DNA of 64,000 nucleotides, taken from Novosphingobium resinovorum. Its GTDB lineage: Bacteria; Pseudomonadota; Alphaproteobacteria; Sphingomonadales; Sphingomonadaceae. The notes beneath the pieces are model-generated. The model made no database searches. It saw only the letters and a program-made list of their open reading frames with translations, and was not told the origin of the DNA. The DNA is taken from contig NZ_BSFC01000021.1 of NCBI RefSeq assembly GCF_027922145.1, positions 434,001 through 498,000 of the forward strand. The letters are read 5' to 3'. This document shows, piece by piece, positions 17,906 to 26,366 of the stretch (position 1 is the first letter of the stretch; every line of letters begins with the position of its first letter). A program made the translations under genes and the position numbers.

Positions 17906-20491
17906 ATGCGCGTCACCAAGTACCTTATCGCCGCCAGCGCCCTGTCGCTGGCGTTCACCGCCACCGCCCATGCCGAGACCGCCGAGGAGGCGGCCGCCGA
18001 AACCGCAGACAGGGACGGGGACGCGATCACCGTCAACGGCGAGCGCCTGAACAAGGAAACCTCGATCCTTTCGAGCCGCGCGCCGACTTCGATCTACGGC
18101 ACCGGCGAGACGCTGCTGAACACGCCGCGCTCGGTCACCCAGATCAATACCGAGCAGCTCACCAAGGACATCATCACCAGCTCCGACGATCTCGCCAAGT
18201 ACGCGCCGGGCATCACGCGCGGCGGCGGGCAGAACGCAGGGATCGTTCCGACCTTGCGCGCGCAAGGCTCCGAAGTGTTCCAGGACGGCCAGCGCGGCTA
18301 TGCTGTACGCCACCCGGCGAACTTCAACGCCTACGAAGGCGCGGACATCGTCGCCGGTCCCTCTTCGGTGATCTTCGGTTCGGTGACGGGCAGCGGCGGC
18401 TATATCAACTACCTGACCAAGAAGCCGGACTTCGACCAGCGCCGCTCCAGCCTGACGACGCGCATCGGCTCGATCATTCCGGACGGCAAGTCGAAGTTCG
18501 GCTTCACCGTGACCGGCGACGATACCGCACCGATCAGCGACACCCTGGCTTACCGCACCAGCATCACGGTGCAGAAGCAGGACGACTACTACGACAAAGT
18601 GAAGAACAACTTCTACGCCTTTTACGGCGCGCTGGCATGGAAGCCCGCCAGCAACTTCCGCGCCGACCTCAACGCCTCTTACGACAACTATTACGACTGG
18701 AACGTCACGCACGGCTGGAACCGCGCGACGCAGTCGCTGGTGGACGACGGCCTCTATTACGCGGGCCGGGCGACGCCGATCATCCAGAACGGCTCGACCT
18801 ATTGGTCGCCGGTCTTCGCCTCGGGTGACGCGAATTCCGCCACCACCGGCTGGGTGCAGCGCGCGCGCAATTCCGCGGGCCAGTACGTGGTCGTCGATGG
18901 CACGTTCCAGACCGCCTCGCCCAACACCCAGACGAGCCCCGGCACCGTGCGCGGCTGGGTCTACGACCCGACGCTGGAAGGCAACGAACTGACGAAGATC
19001 TCCCGCCAGCGCTCGCAGCGCGCGGAGGACCAGAACACCTCCAGGCGCTTTACCGCGCAGCTCAAGCTGAACTGGGACGTCGGCGAGCACACCAGCTTGG
19101 TCAACAGCACGTTCTACGAGCGCTCCAGCGACACCACCGACGCCACCGGATCGTTCCAGGTGCAGTCGCGCGACCGAATCTTCGACAACCGCCTCGAGGT
19201 GCGCCACAGCTTCGAGTTCGGCGGCGGCATCGTCGACGACAGCAATACCGGCGTGATCTACCGGCGCGAGACCAACCGCTCGATCTCGGCGAACAACAGC
19301 TTCGGCACGAGCATCTACGCCTACGACCTGACGCTCGATCCCTCGACCAAGAACCCGGGCGACCTGCTGGGCATAACCACCGCCAATCCCAACGGCGGCA
19401 ACGCGGCGTGGATCGGCACGGCGGGCCAGCCGCAGTATTCCAACTACTTCGGCTGGCTGAGCCTGCCGCCGATGTATTACGCAGGCAACGGTCTCTACGC
19501 GGAATCGGTCGCCGCCTATACCTCGCAGACGGCCTGGACGACGATCACCGCCTTCACCCAGCACAACCTCAAGTTCGGCGACTTCGCGGGGCTGAACGTG
19601 GGCGGCAGCCGCAGCTGGGTCGATGCCTCGATCAGGAACCCCTTCCCGCTGCCCGGCGCCAGCGAGCGCAAGGACGACGGCGACTACACGCTCTATTCGG
19701 TGCAGGTCAGCCCTTACGTCAAGCCGACCGCAAGCTCGACGATCTACTTCACGTACGACCGCTCGATCGCGATCAACACCGGCCTGTTCTCCAACGGGCT
19801 CACCTGGGGCAGCGGCGCGGCGGCGAACCTGCTCAACCCGTTGCAGTTCAAAAGCCTGAGCGAACTTTACGAAGTCGGCATCAAGGCCGAGCCGATCGCG
19901 GGCCAGCTGTTCGTGACCCTCTCCGGCTTCAAGCAGGCGCGCGACCAGAGCCCCGACCAGTTCAACAACATCGCCCGCCTCAAGGTGAAGGGCATCGAGA
20001 CCACCCTGCGCTACCAGCCGAGCGAAGCCTGGCGCACCGGGCTGAACTTCAACTACCTGTCCGCCTACAACGAATACACCTCGCAGGCCGGTTTCGCCCC
20101 ACGCGGCTTCGTGGCGGACAACGGAACGGTGTTCAGCGACAGCAACGTCCTCAACCAACTGCCGGCGGGCCGCTTCGACGCGGTGCAGATCCCCAAGTAC
20201 AACCTCAGCGGCTACCTCGACTGGCGCCACCCTTCGGGCTTCGGCGCGGAACTGTCGGGCTGGCTGACGAGCCCGTGGTATCTCAACCTCAGCAAGACGG
20301 TGCGCATCCCCACCAGCTACAACCTCGACCTTGGCCTGTTCTACCGCCAGCCGCGCTGGAACGCGCAGATCCAGGTGCAGAACCTGACCGACCAGCTGAA
20401 CTTCGTGAGCGGCCTGACAGGCTCGACCAACACCTTCCTGCAGCCCACGCGCGGGCGCTCGATCACGGCGCAGTTCGGCTTCAACTTCTGA
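17906..20491 (+). CDS. TonB-dependent receptor (siderophore-receptor type)
   Basis: An 861-residue outer-membrane gated porin. The signal peptide is MRVTKYLIAASALSLAFTAT with cleavage after AHA. The plug begins near residue 65 (TPRSVTQINTEQL) and shows SSVIFGSVTGSGGYINYLTK. The barrel ends ITAQFGFNF with terminal Phe. It resembles the ferric-siderophore receptor group and is followed by a methyltransferase and a siderophore-interacting-type flavoprotein, yet its promoter is sigma-54 and matches those of the sulfur genes. An organosulfur or metal-complexed substrate is therefore possible. The start at 17906 follows AGGAG; longer in-frame sequence lies upstream of the promoter. Confidence 0.9.
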   Translation: MRVTKYLIAASALSLAFTATAHAETAEEAAAETADRDGDAITVNGERLNKETSILSSRAPTSIYGTGETLLNTPRSVTQINTEQLTKDIITSSDDLAKYAPGITRGGGQNAGIVPTLRAQGSEVFQDGQRGYAVRHPANFNAYEGADIVAGPSSVIFGSVTGSGGYINYLTKKPDFDQRRSSLTTRIGSIIPDGKSKFGFTVTGDDTAPISDTLAYRTSITVQKQDDYYDKVKNNFYAFYGALAWKPASNFRADLNASYDNYYDWNVTHGWNRATQSLVDDGLYYAGRATPIIQNGSTYWSPVFASGDANSATTGWVQRARNSAGQYVVVDGTFQTASPNTQTSPGTVRGWVYDPTLEGNELTKISRQRSQRAEDQNTSRRFTAQLKLNWDVGEHTSLVNSTFYERSSDTTDATGSFQVQSRDRIFDNRLEVRHSFEFGGGIVDDSNTGVIYRRETNRSISANNSFGTSIYAYDLTLDPSTKNPGDLLGITTANPNGGNAAWIGTAGQPQYSNYFGWLSLPPMYYAGNGLYAESVAAYTSQTAWTTITAFTQHNLKFGDFAGLNVGGSRSWVDASIRNPFPLPGASERKDDGDYTLYSVQVSPYVKPTASSTIYFTYDRSIAINTGLFSNGLTWGSGAAANLLNPLQFKSLSELYEVGIKAEPIAGQLFVTLSGFKQARDQSPDQFNNIARLKVKGIETTLRYQPSEAWRTGLNFNYLSAYNEYTSQAGFAPRGFVADNGTVFSDSNVLNQLPAGRFDAVQIPKYNLSGYLDWRHPSGFGAELSGWLTSPWYLNLSKTVRIPTSYNLDLGLFYRQPRWNAQIQVQNLTDQLNFVSGLTGSTNTFLQPTRGRSITAQFGFNF

Positions 20492-20656
20492 CGGCGAAAC
20501 GCCCCGTCCCGGTAGCGGGACGGGCGTGATACCAAGCGATACAAATTACTTTTAAGATATATCTTGATTGACGCTTATCCATCCTTATCCTGAGACGGCA
20601 AGGCACTCACCGAGTCCCCGGACATGAAACGGGACGCCGTCGATCAAGGACAGGAC

Positions 20657-21256
20657 ATGGACGATAAAGTCAGCGCGGTGCTGGAAGGCTATCACGCCCG
20701 CATCGCGCACGAACGCACGCAGCCCTTCACGCCCGGGTCCAGGGACGACCGGCTTCTCGCCGTCGGGCCGGACACCGGGCGGCTCATCAACCTGATCGCG
20801 CGCAGCCTCGATGCGCCCACGATCCTGGAGATCGGCACGTCCTACGGCTATTCCGGCATCTGGCTGGCCGAGGCGGCGCGCGCCTCGGGCGGCAAGGTCA
20901 TCACGCTGGAACTGCAGGACTACAAGTCCGCCCACGCCCGCGAGCAGGCGGCGGCGGCGGGACTTGCCGAATACATCGACTTCCGCGTCGGCGACGCACT
21001 GCAACTGATCGCGGCGATCGACGAACCGATCGACTTCGTCCTGCTCGACTTGTGGAAAGACCTCTACGTACCCGCCCTCGACGCCTTCTATCCCAGGCTG
21101 GCGCCGGGCGCGGTGATCGTCGCCGACAACATCATCCGGCCGGGCGGCGATAACGCCCGCGCCTATGTCGAGGCCGTGCGCGCCAAACCCGGCGTGACGA
21201 GCATCCTGCTGCCCGTGGGCACCGGGATCGAAGTCAGCCGCTATGCGCCCGCCTGA
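20657..21256 (+). CDS. Class I SAM-dependent O-methyltransferase
   Basis: A 199-residue cytoplasmic methyltransferase of the catechol/caffeoyl-CoA O-methyltransferase type. Motif I is ILEIGTSYGYSGIWLAEAA, then an acidic residue ends VITLE. DFVLLDLWKDLYVPALDAF and APGAVIVADNIIRPGG are typical of this family. The ATG at 20657 has AAGGA six bases upstream and is preferred over the in-frame ATG at 20624. It lies between a TonB receptor and a siderophore-interacting-type reductase gene. Its substrate is unknown. Confidence 0.8.
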   Translation: MDDKVSAVLEGYHARIAHERTQPFTPGSRDDRLLAVGPDTGRLINLIARSLDAPTILEIGTSYGYSGIWLAEAARASGGKVITLELQDYKSAHAREQAAAAGLAEYIDFRVGDALQLIAAIDEPIDFVLLDLWKDLYVPALDAFYPRLAPGAVIVADNIIRPGGDNARAYVEAVRAKPGVTSILLPVGTGIEVSRYAPA

Positions 21257-21273
21257 ATCCAGGAGCTATCCCG

Positions 21274-22020
21274 ATGAAGCATGAAATCACCCGCCACCGG
21301 CACGAAACGCGCCGTCGCCACCTCACCGTGCGCGACAAGACCAGCATCACGCCGAACATGATCCGGATCGTCGTGGAAGGCGAGGACCTCGCCGATTTCG
21401 TCAGCCTCGGCGCAGACGACCACGTCAAGCTGTTCCTCCCTGCCGGAGACGGCGGCGAGCAGCGGCGCGACTACACCCCGCGCGCCTACGATCGCGAGGC
21501 ACGCACCCTCACACTCGATTTCGCCGTCCACGACGCCGGCCCGGCAACCCGCTGGGCGATCGACGCGGAACCCGGCGATGCCCTCGAAATCGGCGGGCCG
21601 CGCGGTTCGGCCGTGATGTCGCCCACTTTCGACTGGTGGCTTCTCGTCGGCGACGAGACGGCGCTTCCGGCGATCGGCCGCCGGATCGAGGAACTGCCCG
21701 AAGGCGCGCACGTCATCAGCGTCGTCGCGGTGACCGGCCCCGAGGAGGAACAGCACTTCGAGACCGCCGCCCGGCTCGTGCCGATCTGGGCTCACCGTCC
21801 CGCACGAAGCGCCGATGATCCCGCCGCGCTGCTCGCCGTGCTGCGCAACATCGCGCTGCCCGAGGGCGATGGCTTCGTCTGGATCGCAGGGGAAACCACC
21901 GTGGCGCGCGCGGTGCGCGACCACCTCGTCACCGAACGCGGCCACCCGCGCGAATGGTCGAAGGCCGCCGGCTACTGGCGCAAGGGCGAAGCGGACTCGC
22001 ACGGGCGGATCGAGGATTGA
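21274..22020 (+). CDS. Siderophore-interacting protein family flavin reductase (ViuB/YqjH-like)
   Basis: A 248-residue FAD-binding reductase of the SIP family. The N-terminal FAD barrel contains RRDYTPRAYDREARTLTLDF; the C-terminal half shows LLVGDETALPAI and FVWIAGETTVARAVRDHL, followed by the family signature segment GYWRKGEADSH. Members release iron from siderophores by NAD(P)H-driven reduction. It begins 17 bp after the methyltransferase and completes the three-gene operon with the TonB receptor. Given the sulfur setting, a general flavin or metal-chelate reductase role is also possible. Confidence 0.85.
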   Translation: MKHEITRHRHETRRRHLTVRDKTSITPNMIRIVVEGEDLADFVSLGADDHVKLFLPAGDGGEQRRDYTPRAYDREARTLTLDFAVHDAGPATRWAIDAEPGDALEIGGPRGSAVMSPTFDWWLLVGDETALPAIGRRIEELPEGAHVISVVAVTGPEEEQHFETAARLVPIWAHRPARSADDPAALLAVLRNIALPEGDGFVWIAGETTVARAVRDHLVTERGHPREWSKAAGYWRKGEADSHGRIED

Positions 22021-22124
22021 GCGATGCGTTCCGCCGCACCCGCGCAGACTTGCGCGGGTGCGGGCTTGCTTCTGCCCCGCAGAAGCAGCGGCCGGTGCCG
22101 CATCCACGTCAGTCGATCAAACTT

Positions 22125-22454
22125 TCAGTGCCCGGCCGCTTTTGAAAACAGGTTGATGACGAGCGTGCCCGCCAGGATCAGCGCGATCCCCGCCAGCGCC
22201 GGGGCGTCCAGCTGCTGGCGGTAGACCACCAGCCCGATCACCGAGATCGCGACGATCCCCACGCCCGACCAGATCGCATAGGCCACCCCCATCGGGATCG
22301 TGCGCAGCGCCACCGAAAGACAGAAGAACGCCGCGACGTAGCATGCCACCGTCACGGCGGTGGGCACCACGCGGGTGAAGCCATCCGTCGCCTTGAGCGC
22401 GGACGTGGCGATGATTTCGAAGCCGATGGCGCCGACAAGGTAGAGCCAGTTCAT
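22125..22454 (-). CDS. Small multidrug resistance (SMR) family transporter, EmrE-like
   Basis: A 109-residue inner-membrane protein with four predicted helices. The essential membrane Glu is at position 13 (YLVGAIGFEIIATSALK), matching Glu14 of EmrE. GFTRVVPTAVTVACY and MGVAYAIWSGVGIVAISVIG are SMR signatures. It would exchange protons for cationic compounds as a dimer. It lies alone on the minus strand between two plus-strand sigma-54 operons and has no evident functional link with them. Confidence 0.88.
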   Translation of the reverse strand: MNWLYLVGAIGFEIIATSALKATDGFTRVVPTAVTVACYVAAFFCLSVALRTIPMGVAYAIWSGVGIVAISVIGLVVYRQQLDAPALAGIALILAGTLVINLFSKAAGH

Positions 22455-22528
22455 GCCTGCGGGCCTATGCCCCCCGGCGCGTGCTGACAACCTGATTGCC
22501 CCGGCTCTGGCGGTTTCGATGCAGCCGC

Positions 22529-22544
22529 TGCGCAGATTTCGACA
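22529..22544. promoter_or_regulatory. Putative activator dyad upstream of the 22598 promoter
   Basis: TGCGCA-GATT-TCGACA, flanked by GC and GC to give GCTG...CAGC symmetry; 53 bp upstream of the sigma-54 promoter. One of the better copies. Confidence 0.55.
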
Positions 22545-22597
22545 GCATGGCCGTGCTCCACCATTCAGGTCCGCCCGCACAGCCGGTTTGCGGTGTC

Positions 22598-22613
22598 TGG
22601 CATGGACCTTGCT
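22598..22613 (+). promoter_or_regulatory. Sigma-54 promoter of the SsuABC-type operon
   Basis: TGGCATGGACCTTGCT: consensus -24 and -12 elements with correct spacing, 55 bp upstream of the first permease gene. Confidence 0.87.
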
Positions 22614-22667
22614 GAATGGGACCGGAAGTGAACAAGCGCCGCACCGGCACCGGGAGTACCTTTCGCA

Positions 22668-23432
22668 GTGCACAGACCAAGCCCAGGGAAAGCCGCAATC
22701 AGACTGGCGCCGGTGCTCGGCCTGCTGGTTCTATGGGAAATCGCCGCGTTGACCGGCATCTGGCCCAGGCAAGTGCTCGTCCCGCTCGAACAGATCGGCG
22801 CCACCCTGCTGGCGATGGCATCCAGCGGCGAGCTGGAACGCCACCTTTCGGCCAGCCTCTACCGCCTCGGCTGCGGGTTCCTGACGGGTAGCGTCGTCGG
22901 CGTTTCCACCGGCGTCGCGATGGCGCTTTCGCGCAATGTGCACCGCCTGCTCTGGCCCACGTTCACCTGCATTCGGCAGGTGCCGACGATCGCCTTCATC
23001 CCGCTGCTGATCCTGTTCTTCGACGTGGAGGACAGCTTCAAGATCGTCATCGTCGCGGTGGCGAGCTTCTTCCCCTCCGCCCTCGCCACGCATGACGCGG
23101 TGCGCGACATTCCCGCCAGCCACCGCGAAGTCGCCCGGCTCTATCGCATGCCGCTGGCCCCCTTCCTCGCCCGGGTGATCCTGCCCGCGACGATGCCGCA
23201 AGTACTTACCGGACTGCGACTGGGCCTGACGCGCGGCTGACTTTCGCTGGTCGCCGCCGAACTGCTCGCGGCCGACAGCGGGCTCGGCCAGATGATGGAG
23301 ATGGGCCGCCAGCTGTTCCAGATCGACGTCGTGCTGTGCGGCGTCATCGTCGCCGGGCTGATCGGCTTCCTGCTCGACGCTTCGATGGTCCGGCTCGAAC
23401 GCCACCTGAGCCGCTGGAGAACCGCGACATGA
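22668..23432 (+). pseudogene. SsuC-type ABC permease with in-frame TGA
   Basis: An inner-membrane permease of the SsuC/TauC type interrupted by TGA at 23238-23240. The first 190 codons include the EAA-type loop (SHREVARLYRMPLAPFLARV). The same frame continues without interruption for 63 codons beyond the stop (LSLVAAELLAADSGLGQMM...), ending in TGA at 23430-23432 that overlaps the next ATG. SsuC relatives have Trp at this point (GLTRG-W-LSLVAAE), so TGG to TGA is the simple explanation. The truncated product would lack the last membrane helices. GTG start at 22668 with a distant GGGAG. A sequencing error or leaky readthrough (TGA followed by C) are alternatives. Confidence 0.85.
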
Positions 23433-24199
23433 GCCTGCGCCTGCGATCCGTTTCGCTCGCCCTGCTGTTCCCGGCGCTGGTGCTCGGCTGGTGGGAGTGG
23501 GAATCGCGGCAGGGCGCGGGCCATGCTTATGCCTTCGCACCGCTGGAACAGGTCGCGCGCAGCTTGGTGGAGATGCTGCTCGATGGGCGGTTGCTGCTTC
23601 ACGCCGGGGCCAGCCTCCAGCGCGCGCTGACGGCGCTGCTGATCGGCGGCTCGATCGGCATCGCCACCGGGATAGCCATGGGCCTGTGGCGGCCGTTCGA
23701 CCGAACCGCCGGGCCGATCGTGACGACCATGCGGCAGGTGCCGATCCTCGGCTGGCTGCCGCTGGTGGCGCTGTGGTTCGGCAACGGCGACGGCGCCAAA
23801 CTGCTGCTCGTCTCGCTCTCGGCCTTCTATCCGACCGTCCTCAACACCCAGAAGGGCATGCAGGCGGTCGAGGGCAAGCTGGCCGAAGTGGGCCGCCTCT
23901 ACGGCTTCACCCGCCTGCAGTCGCTGCGCCTGATCGCCTGGCCCAGCGCGCTGCCGCTGGTCTTCACCGGCATTTCGCAGGCGCTGGCCTTCGCGTGGAT
24001 CGCCACGATCGGCGTCGAGTTGCTGTTCAGCGCCACCGCTGGCCTCGGCACCGAGATGATGGCCGCGCAGGTCGCCGCGCGGACCGACGTGGTGCTCGTC
24101 TGCGTCGCCTGTGTCGGCGTGATGGGCTTTGCCCTCAACCAGCTGTTCGCCCTGCTGCGCGCCCGCCTGCTGCGCTGGCAGCCCGCCCCCGGAAACTAG
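23429..24199 (+). CDS. SsuC/TauC-type ABC transporter permease
   Basis: A 256-residue inner-membrane permease of the sulfonate/nitrate/taurine group with about six helices. The EAA-type loop is VGRLYGFTRLQSLRLIAWPS, and the family segment AFAWIATIGVELLFSATAGLG is intact, unlike the interrupted first permease. The ATG at 23429 overlaps the first permease's final TGA by 4 bp. With the damaged partner it would have formed a heterodimeric channel; it may now act alone as a homodimer. Confidence 0.9.
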   Translation: MSLRLRSVSLALLFPALVLGWWEWESRQGAGHAYAFAPLEQVARSLVEMLLDGRLLLHAGASLQRALTALLIGGSIGIATGIAMGLWRPFDRTAGPIVTTMRQVPILGWLPLVALWFGNGDGAKLLLVSLSAFYPTVLNTQKGMQAVEGKLAEVGRLYGFTRLQSLRLIAWPSALPLVFTGISQALAFAWIATIGVELLFSATAGLGTEMMAAQVAARTDVVLVCVACVGVMGFALNQLFALLRARLLRWQPAPGN

Positions 24200-24207
24200 G
24201 ACAAGCC

Positions 24208-25059
24208 ATGACCGACCCTCGACACTTGCGCGAACCAGCCGGGACCACCGGACCATCCCGCACCGGCGCCGTGCGCATCACCGGCCTGTCCAAGCGCTAC
24301 GCGATGTCAGGCAAATCGATGACCGTGCTGGACGATATCAACCTGTCGATCCGGCCCGGCGAATTCGTCAGCATCGTCGGCCCCTCCGGCTGCGGCAAGT
24401 CCACGCTGCTGCGCCTGATCGTCGGCCTCGACACCGACTACGACGGCGAAATCCGGCTGGACGACACCCGCGTCGCGGGCACCGGGCTGGAACGCGGCCT
24501 CGTGTTCCAGGACCACCGCCTGTTCCCGTGGATGACGGTGTCAAAGAACGTTGAGGTGGCGCTGCTCAAGCAGAAACTGCCGAAGGAACGGCGCGAGCGC
24601 CTGATCGCCGAGCACCTCGCGCTGGTCGGCCTGTCCGACTTCGGCGAGGCCTATCCGCACCAGCTTTCGGGCGGCATGGCCCAGCGCGCCGCGATCGCCC
24701 GCGCGCTGGTCAACGAACCCAGGGTGCTGGCGCTGGACGAGCCGCTGGGCGCGCTCGACGCACTCACCCGCGTCAAGGTCCAGGCCGAACTTCAGCGCAT
24801 CTGGATGGAGGCGGGCACCACCATGATCATGGTGACGCACGACGTCGACGAGGCGCTGTTCCTCGGCGACCGGGTGGTCGTCATGTCGCCGCGCCCGGGC
24901 CGCATCGCCCGCGTGGTGGACGTCGACCTGCCCCACCCGCGCGACCGCGCCTCGCCCCTGCTGCACCGCCTCAAGGACGAGATCCTCGGCGAACTCACCC
25001 GCGAACCGCGCGAGGAGGACGGCACGCTCGTCTCGTTCCCGGCGCGAACCCGTAGCTGA
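24208..25059 (+). CDS. SsuB/TauB-type ABC transporter ATP-binding protein
   Basis: A 283-residue cytoplasmic ATPase. Walker A is GPSGCGKST, the Q-loop is LVFQDHRLFPWMTVSKN, the signature LSGGMAQRAAIARAL, Walker B VLALDEPLGALD, and the H-loop VTHDVDEALFLGDRVVVM. This set is characteristic of sulfonate/nitrate/taurine importers. It starts 9 bp after the permease gene behind AGGA. It would energise the importer formed by the two adjacent permeases and the lipoprotein at 25172. Confidence 0.92.
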   Translation: MTDPRHLREPAGTTGPSRTGAVRITGLSKRYAMSGKSMTVLDDINLSIRPGEFVSIVGPSGCGKSTLLRLIVGLDTDYDGEIRLDDTRVAGTGLERGLVFQDHRLFPWMTVSKNVEVALLKQKLPKERRERLIAEHLALVGLSDFGEAYPHQLSGGMAQRAAIARALVNEPRVLALDEPLGALDALTRVKVQAELQRIWMEAGTTMIMVTHDVDEALFLGDRVVVMSPRPGRIARVVDVDLPHPRDRASPLLHRLKDEILGELTREPREEDGTLVSFPARTRS

Positions 25060-25070
25060 TGGCCATTGGG

Positions 25071-25140
25071 CTTCGACAAGCTCAGCCTGAGCGGAATTGG
25101 GAAGTTTACCCCACCTCCGCTCATCCTGAGCTTGTCGAAG
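25071..25140. repeat. Palindromic intergenic repeat, type 2
   Basis: Arms of about 24 bp (25071-25094 and 25117-25140) starting CTTCGACAAGCTCAG. Inserted between the ATPase and binding-protein genes of one operon. Confidence 0.85.
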
Positions 25141-25171
25141 GATCCCGCACCACCCTGACCCGGAGTTATCC

Positions 25172-26236
25172 ATGACCAAAGGCCGCACGTTCCTGGCCCT
25201 GCTGCTACCCGCCCTCGCATTGCTGGGCGCCTGCTCCTCCGAAAGCGGCGAGCCGGCGGAAAAAGTCGTCGACATCGCCGGAATCGTCTCGCCGAAGAAC
25301 GGCGCGAACGAATTCATCGGCGGCCTCGCCCAGATCCAGAAGGACGGCTGGCTCGACGCCGAACTGGCGAAGAAGGGCTGGAAGGCCCGCTGGGTGCCGG
25401 TGCCGCCTTCCGTCGGCGGGCCGGTGGTGAACGAGGGCTTCGCGGCGAGGACCATCGACATGGCGGCCTATGGCGACCTACCCTCGGTGATCGCGATGGC
25501 GGGCGGCGTGAACCTCAAGCTGGTGGTCCCCAGCCGCGCGGGTTCGAACATCTACCTCGCGGTGGGCCGGGACTCGCCCGCACGCACCTTGCGTGACCTC
25601 AAGGGCAAGCGCATCGCGCTCCATCGCGGACGGCCATGGGAGGCGGGCTTCGCGCGCTACGTCCAGTCGCAGGGCATGACGCTGGATGACTTCAAGATCA
25701 TCAACGTCAATGCCGTCGCCGGACAGGCCGCGCTGACCGGCGGCAAAGTCGATGCCATCGTGCTGATTCAGGCCGAACCCTACGTGCTGGAGGAAAAGGG
25801 CCTCGCCCGCGTCCTGTGGTCCACCAAGGATGCACCGGAAAGCTGGAAGATGGTCGCCGGAACGTTCGCGCGAAAGGACTTCATCGACGCGCACCCCGAC
25901 ATCGTCCAGATCGTCGTCAATGCCTTCGTGCGGCAGGCACGCTGGTCGAGCGAGGAGAAGCACCGCGATACCGTGCTGTCGTGGGGAACGCTGGGCGGCA
26001 CACCGCTCAAAGCGGTCATCCGGGACGCCGAAAACAACCAGCTTCCGTGGCGCCAGCGCTATTCCCCGCTGCCGGGCCGCGAAATACAGGATCACTTCGA
26101 CTTCGTGGCTGACTACGCCGCGCAGACCGGGCTGACGCGCAGCAAGGTGGACGTCTCGCACCTGATCGACCGTAGCTATGTCGACAAGGCGATCCGCGAC
26201 CTGAAGCTCGAAGGCTGGTGGACCGAGCCGCGCTGA
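25172..26236 (+). CDS. SsuA-like ABC substrate-binding lipoprotein
   Basis: A 354-residue NMT1/SsuA-type solute-binding lipoprotein. The signal peptide ends in lipobox LLGAC (Cys21). Binding-protein segments include RTIDMAAYGDLPSVIAMAGG, RTLRDLKGKRIALHRGR and GGKVDAIVLIQAEP. It is the capture component for the SsuBC-type importer encoded just upstream and probably recognises a sulfonate or related anion, although the ligand cannot be read from the sequence. A Rho-independent terminator follows at 26336. Confidence 0.9.
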   Translation: MTKGRTFLALLLPALALLGACSSESGEPAEKVVDIAGIVSPKNGANEFIGGLAQIQKDGWLDAELAKKGWKARWVPVPPSVGGPVVNEGFAARTIDMAAYGDLPSVIAMAGGVNLKLVVPSRAGSNIYLAVGRDSPARTLRDLKGKRIALHRGRPWEAGFARYVQSQGMTLDDFKIINVNAVAGQAALTGGKVDAIVLIQAEPYVLEEKGLARVLWSTKDAPESWKMVAGTFARKDFIDAHPDIVQIVVNAFVRQARWSSEEKHRDTVLSWGTLGGTPLKAVIRDAENNQLPWRQRYSPLPGREIQDHFDFVADYAAQTGLTRSKVDVSHLIDRSYVDKAIRDLKLEGWWTEPR

Positions 26237-26245
26237 GGCCCCGTT

Positions 26246-26317
26246 CGTCATTGCGAGCGAAGCGAAGCAATCCAAGGCAGCATTAAACCGCCCTGGATTG
26301 CTTCGCTCGCAATGACG
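26246..26317. repeat. Palindromic intergenic repeat, type 1
   Basis: Arms from 26246 (CGTCATTGCGAGCGAAGCGA) and to 26317 (CTCGCAATGACG), between the SsuA-like gene and its terminator. Confidence 0.8.
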
Positions 26318-26335
26318 AGGGTGACACACAACAAG

Positions 26336-26363
26336 GCCCGGCGAAAATCGCCGGGCTCTTTTT
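26336..26363 (+). terminator. Rho-independent terminator after the SsuABC-type operon
   Basis: Nine-base stem GCCCGGCGA / TCGCCGGGC (26336-26344 and 26348-26356) with an AAA loop, followed by TCTTTTT. It ends the plus-strand operon just before the convergent monooxygenase gene. Confidence 0.88.
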
Positions 26364-26366
26364 CGC

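Noticed and set aside
17789..20230. Very long open frame antisense to the TonB receptor gene (also 35972-38308 and 1111-2979 opposite real genes)
   Set aside because: Arg/Ala/Val-rich composition without family motifs; the opposite strand encodes a recognisable receptor or transporter. These frames reflect high GC at codon third positions.
23238..23240. TGA as a selenocysteine codon in the SsuC-type permease
   Set aside because: Relatives have Trp, not Cys, at this position, the residue lies in a transporter helix region, and no hairpin resembling a selenocysteine element was noticed after it.
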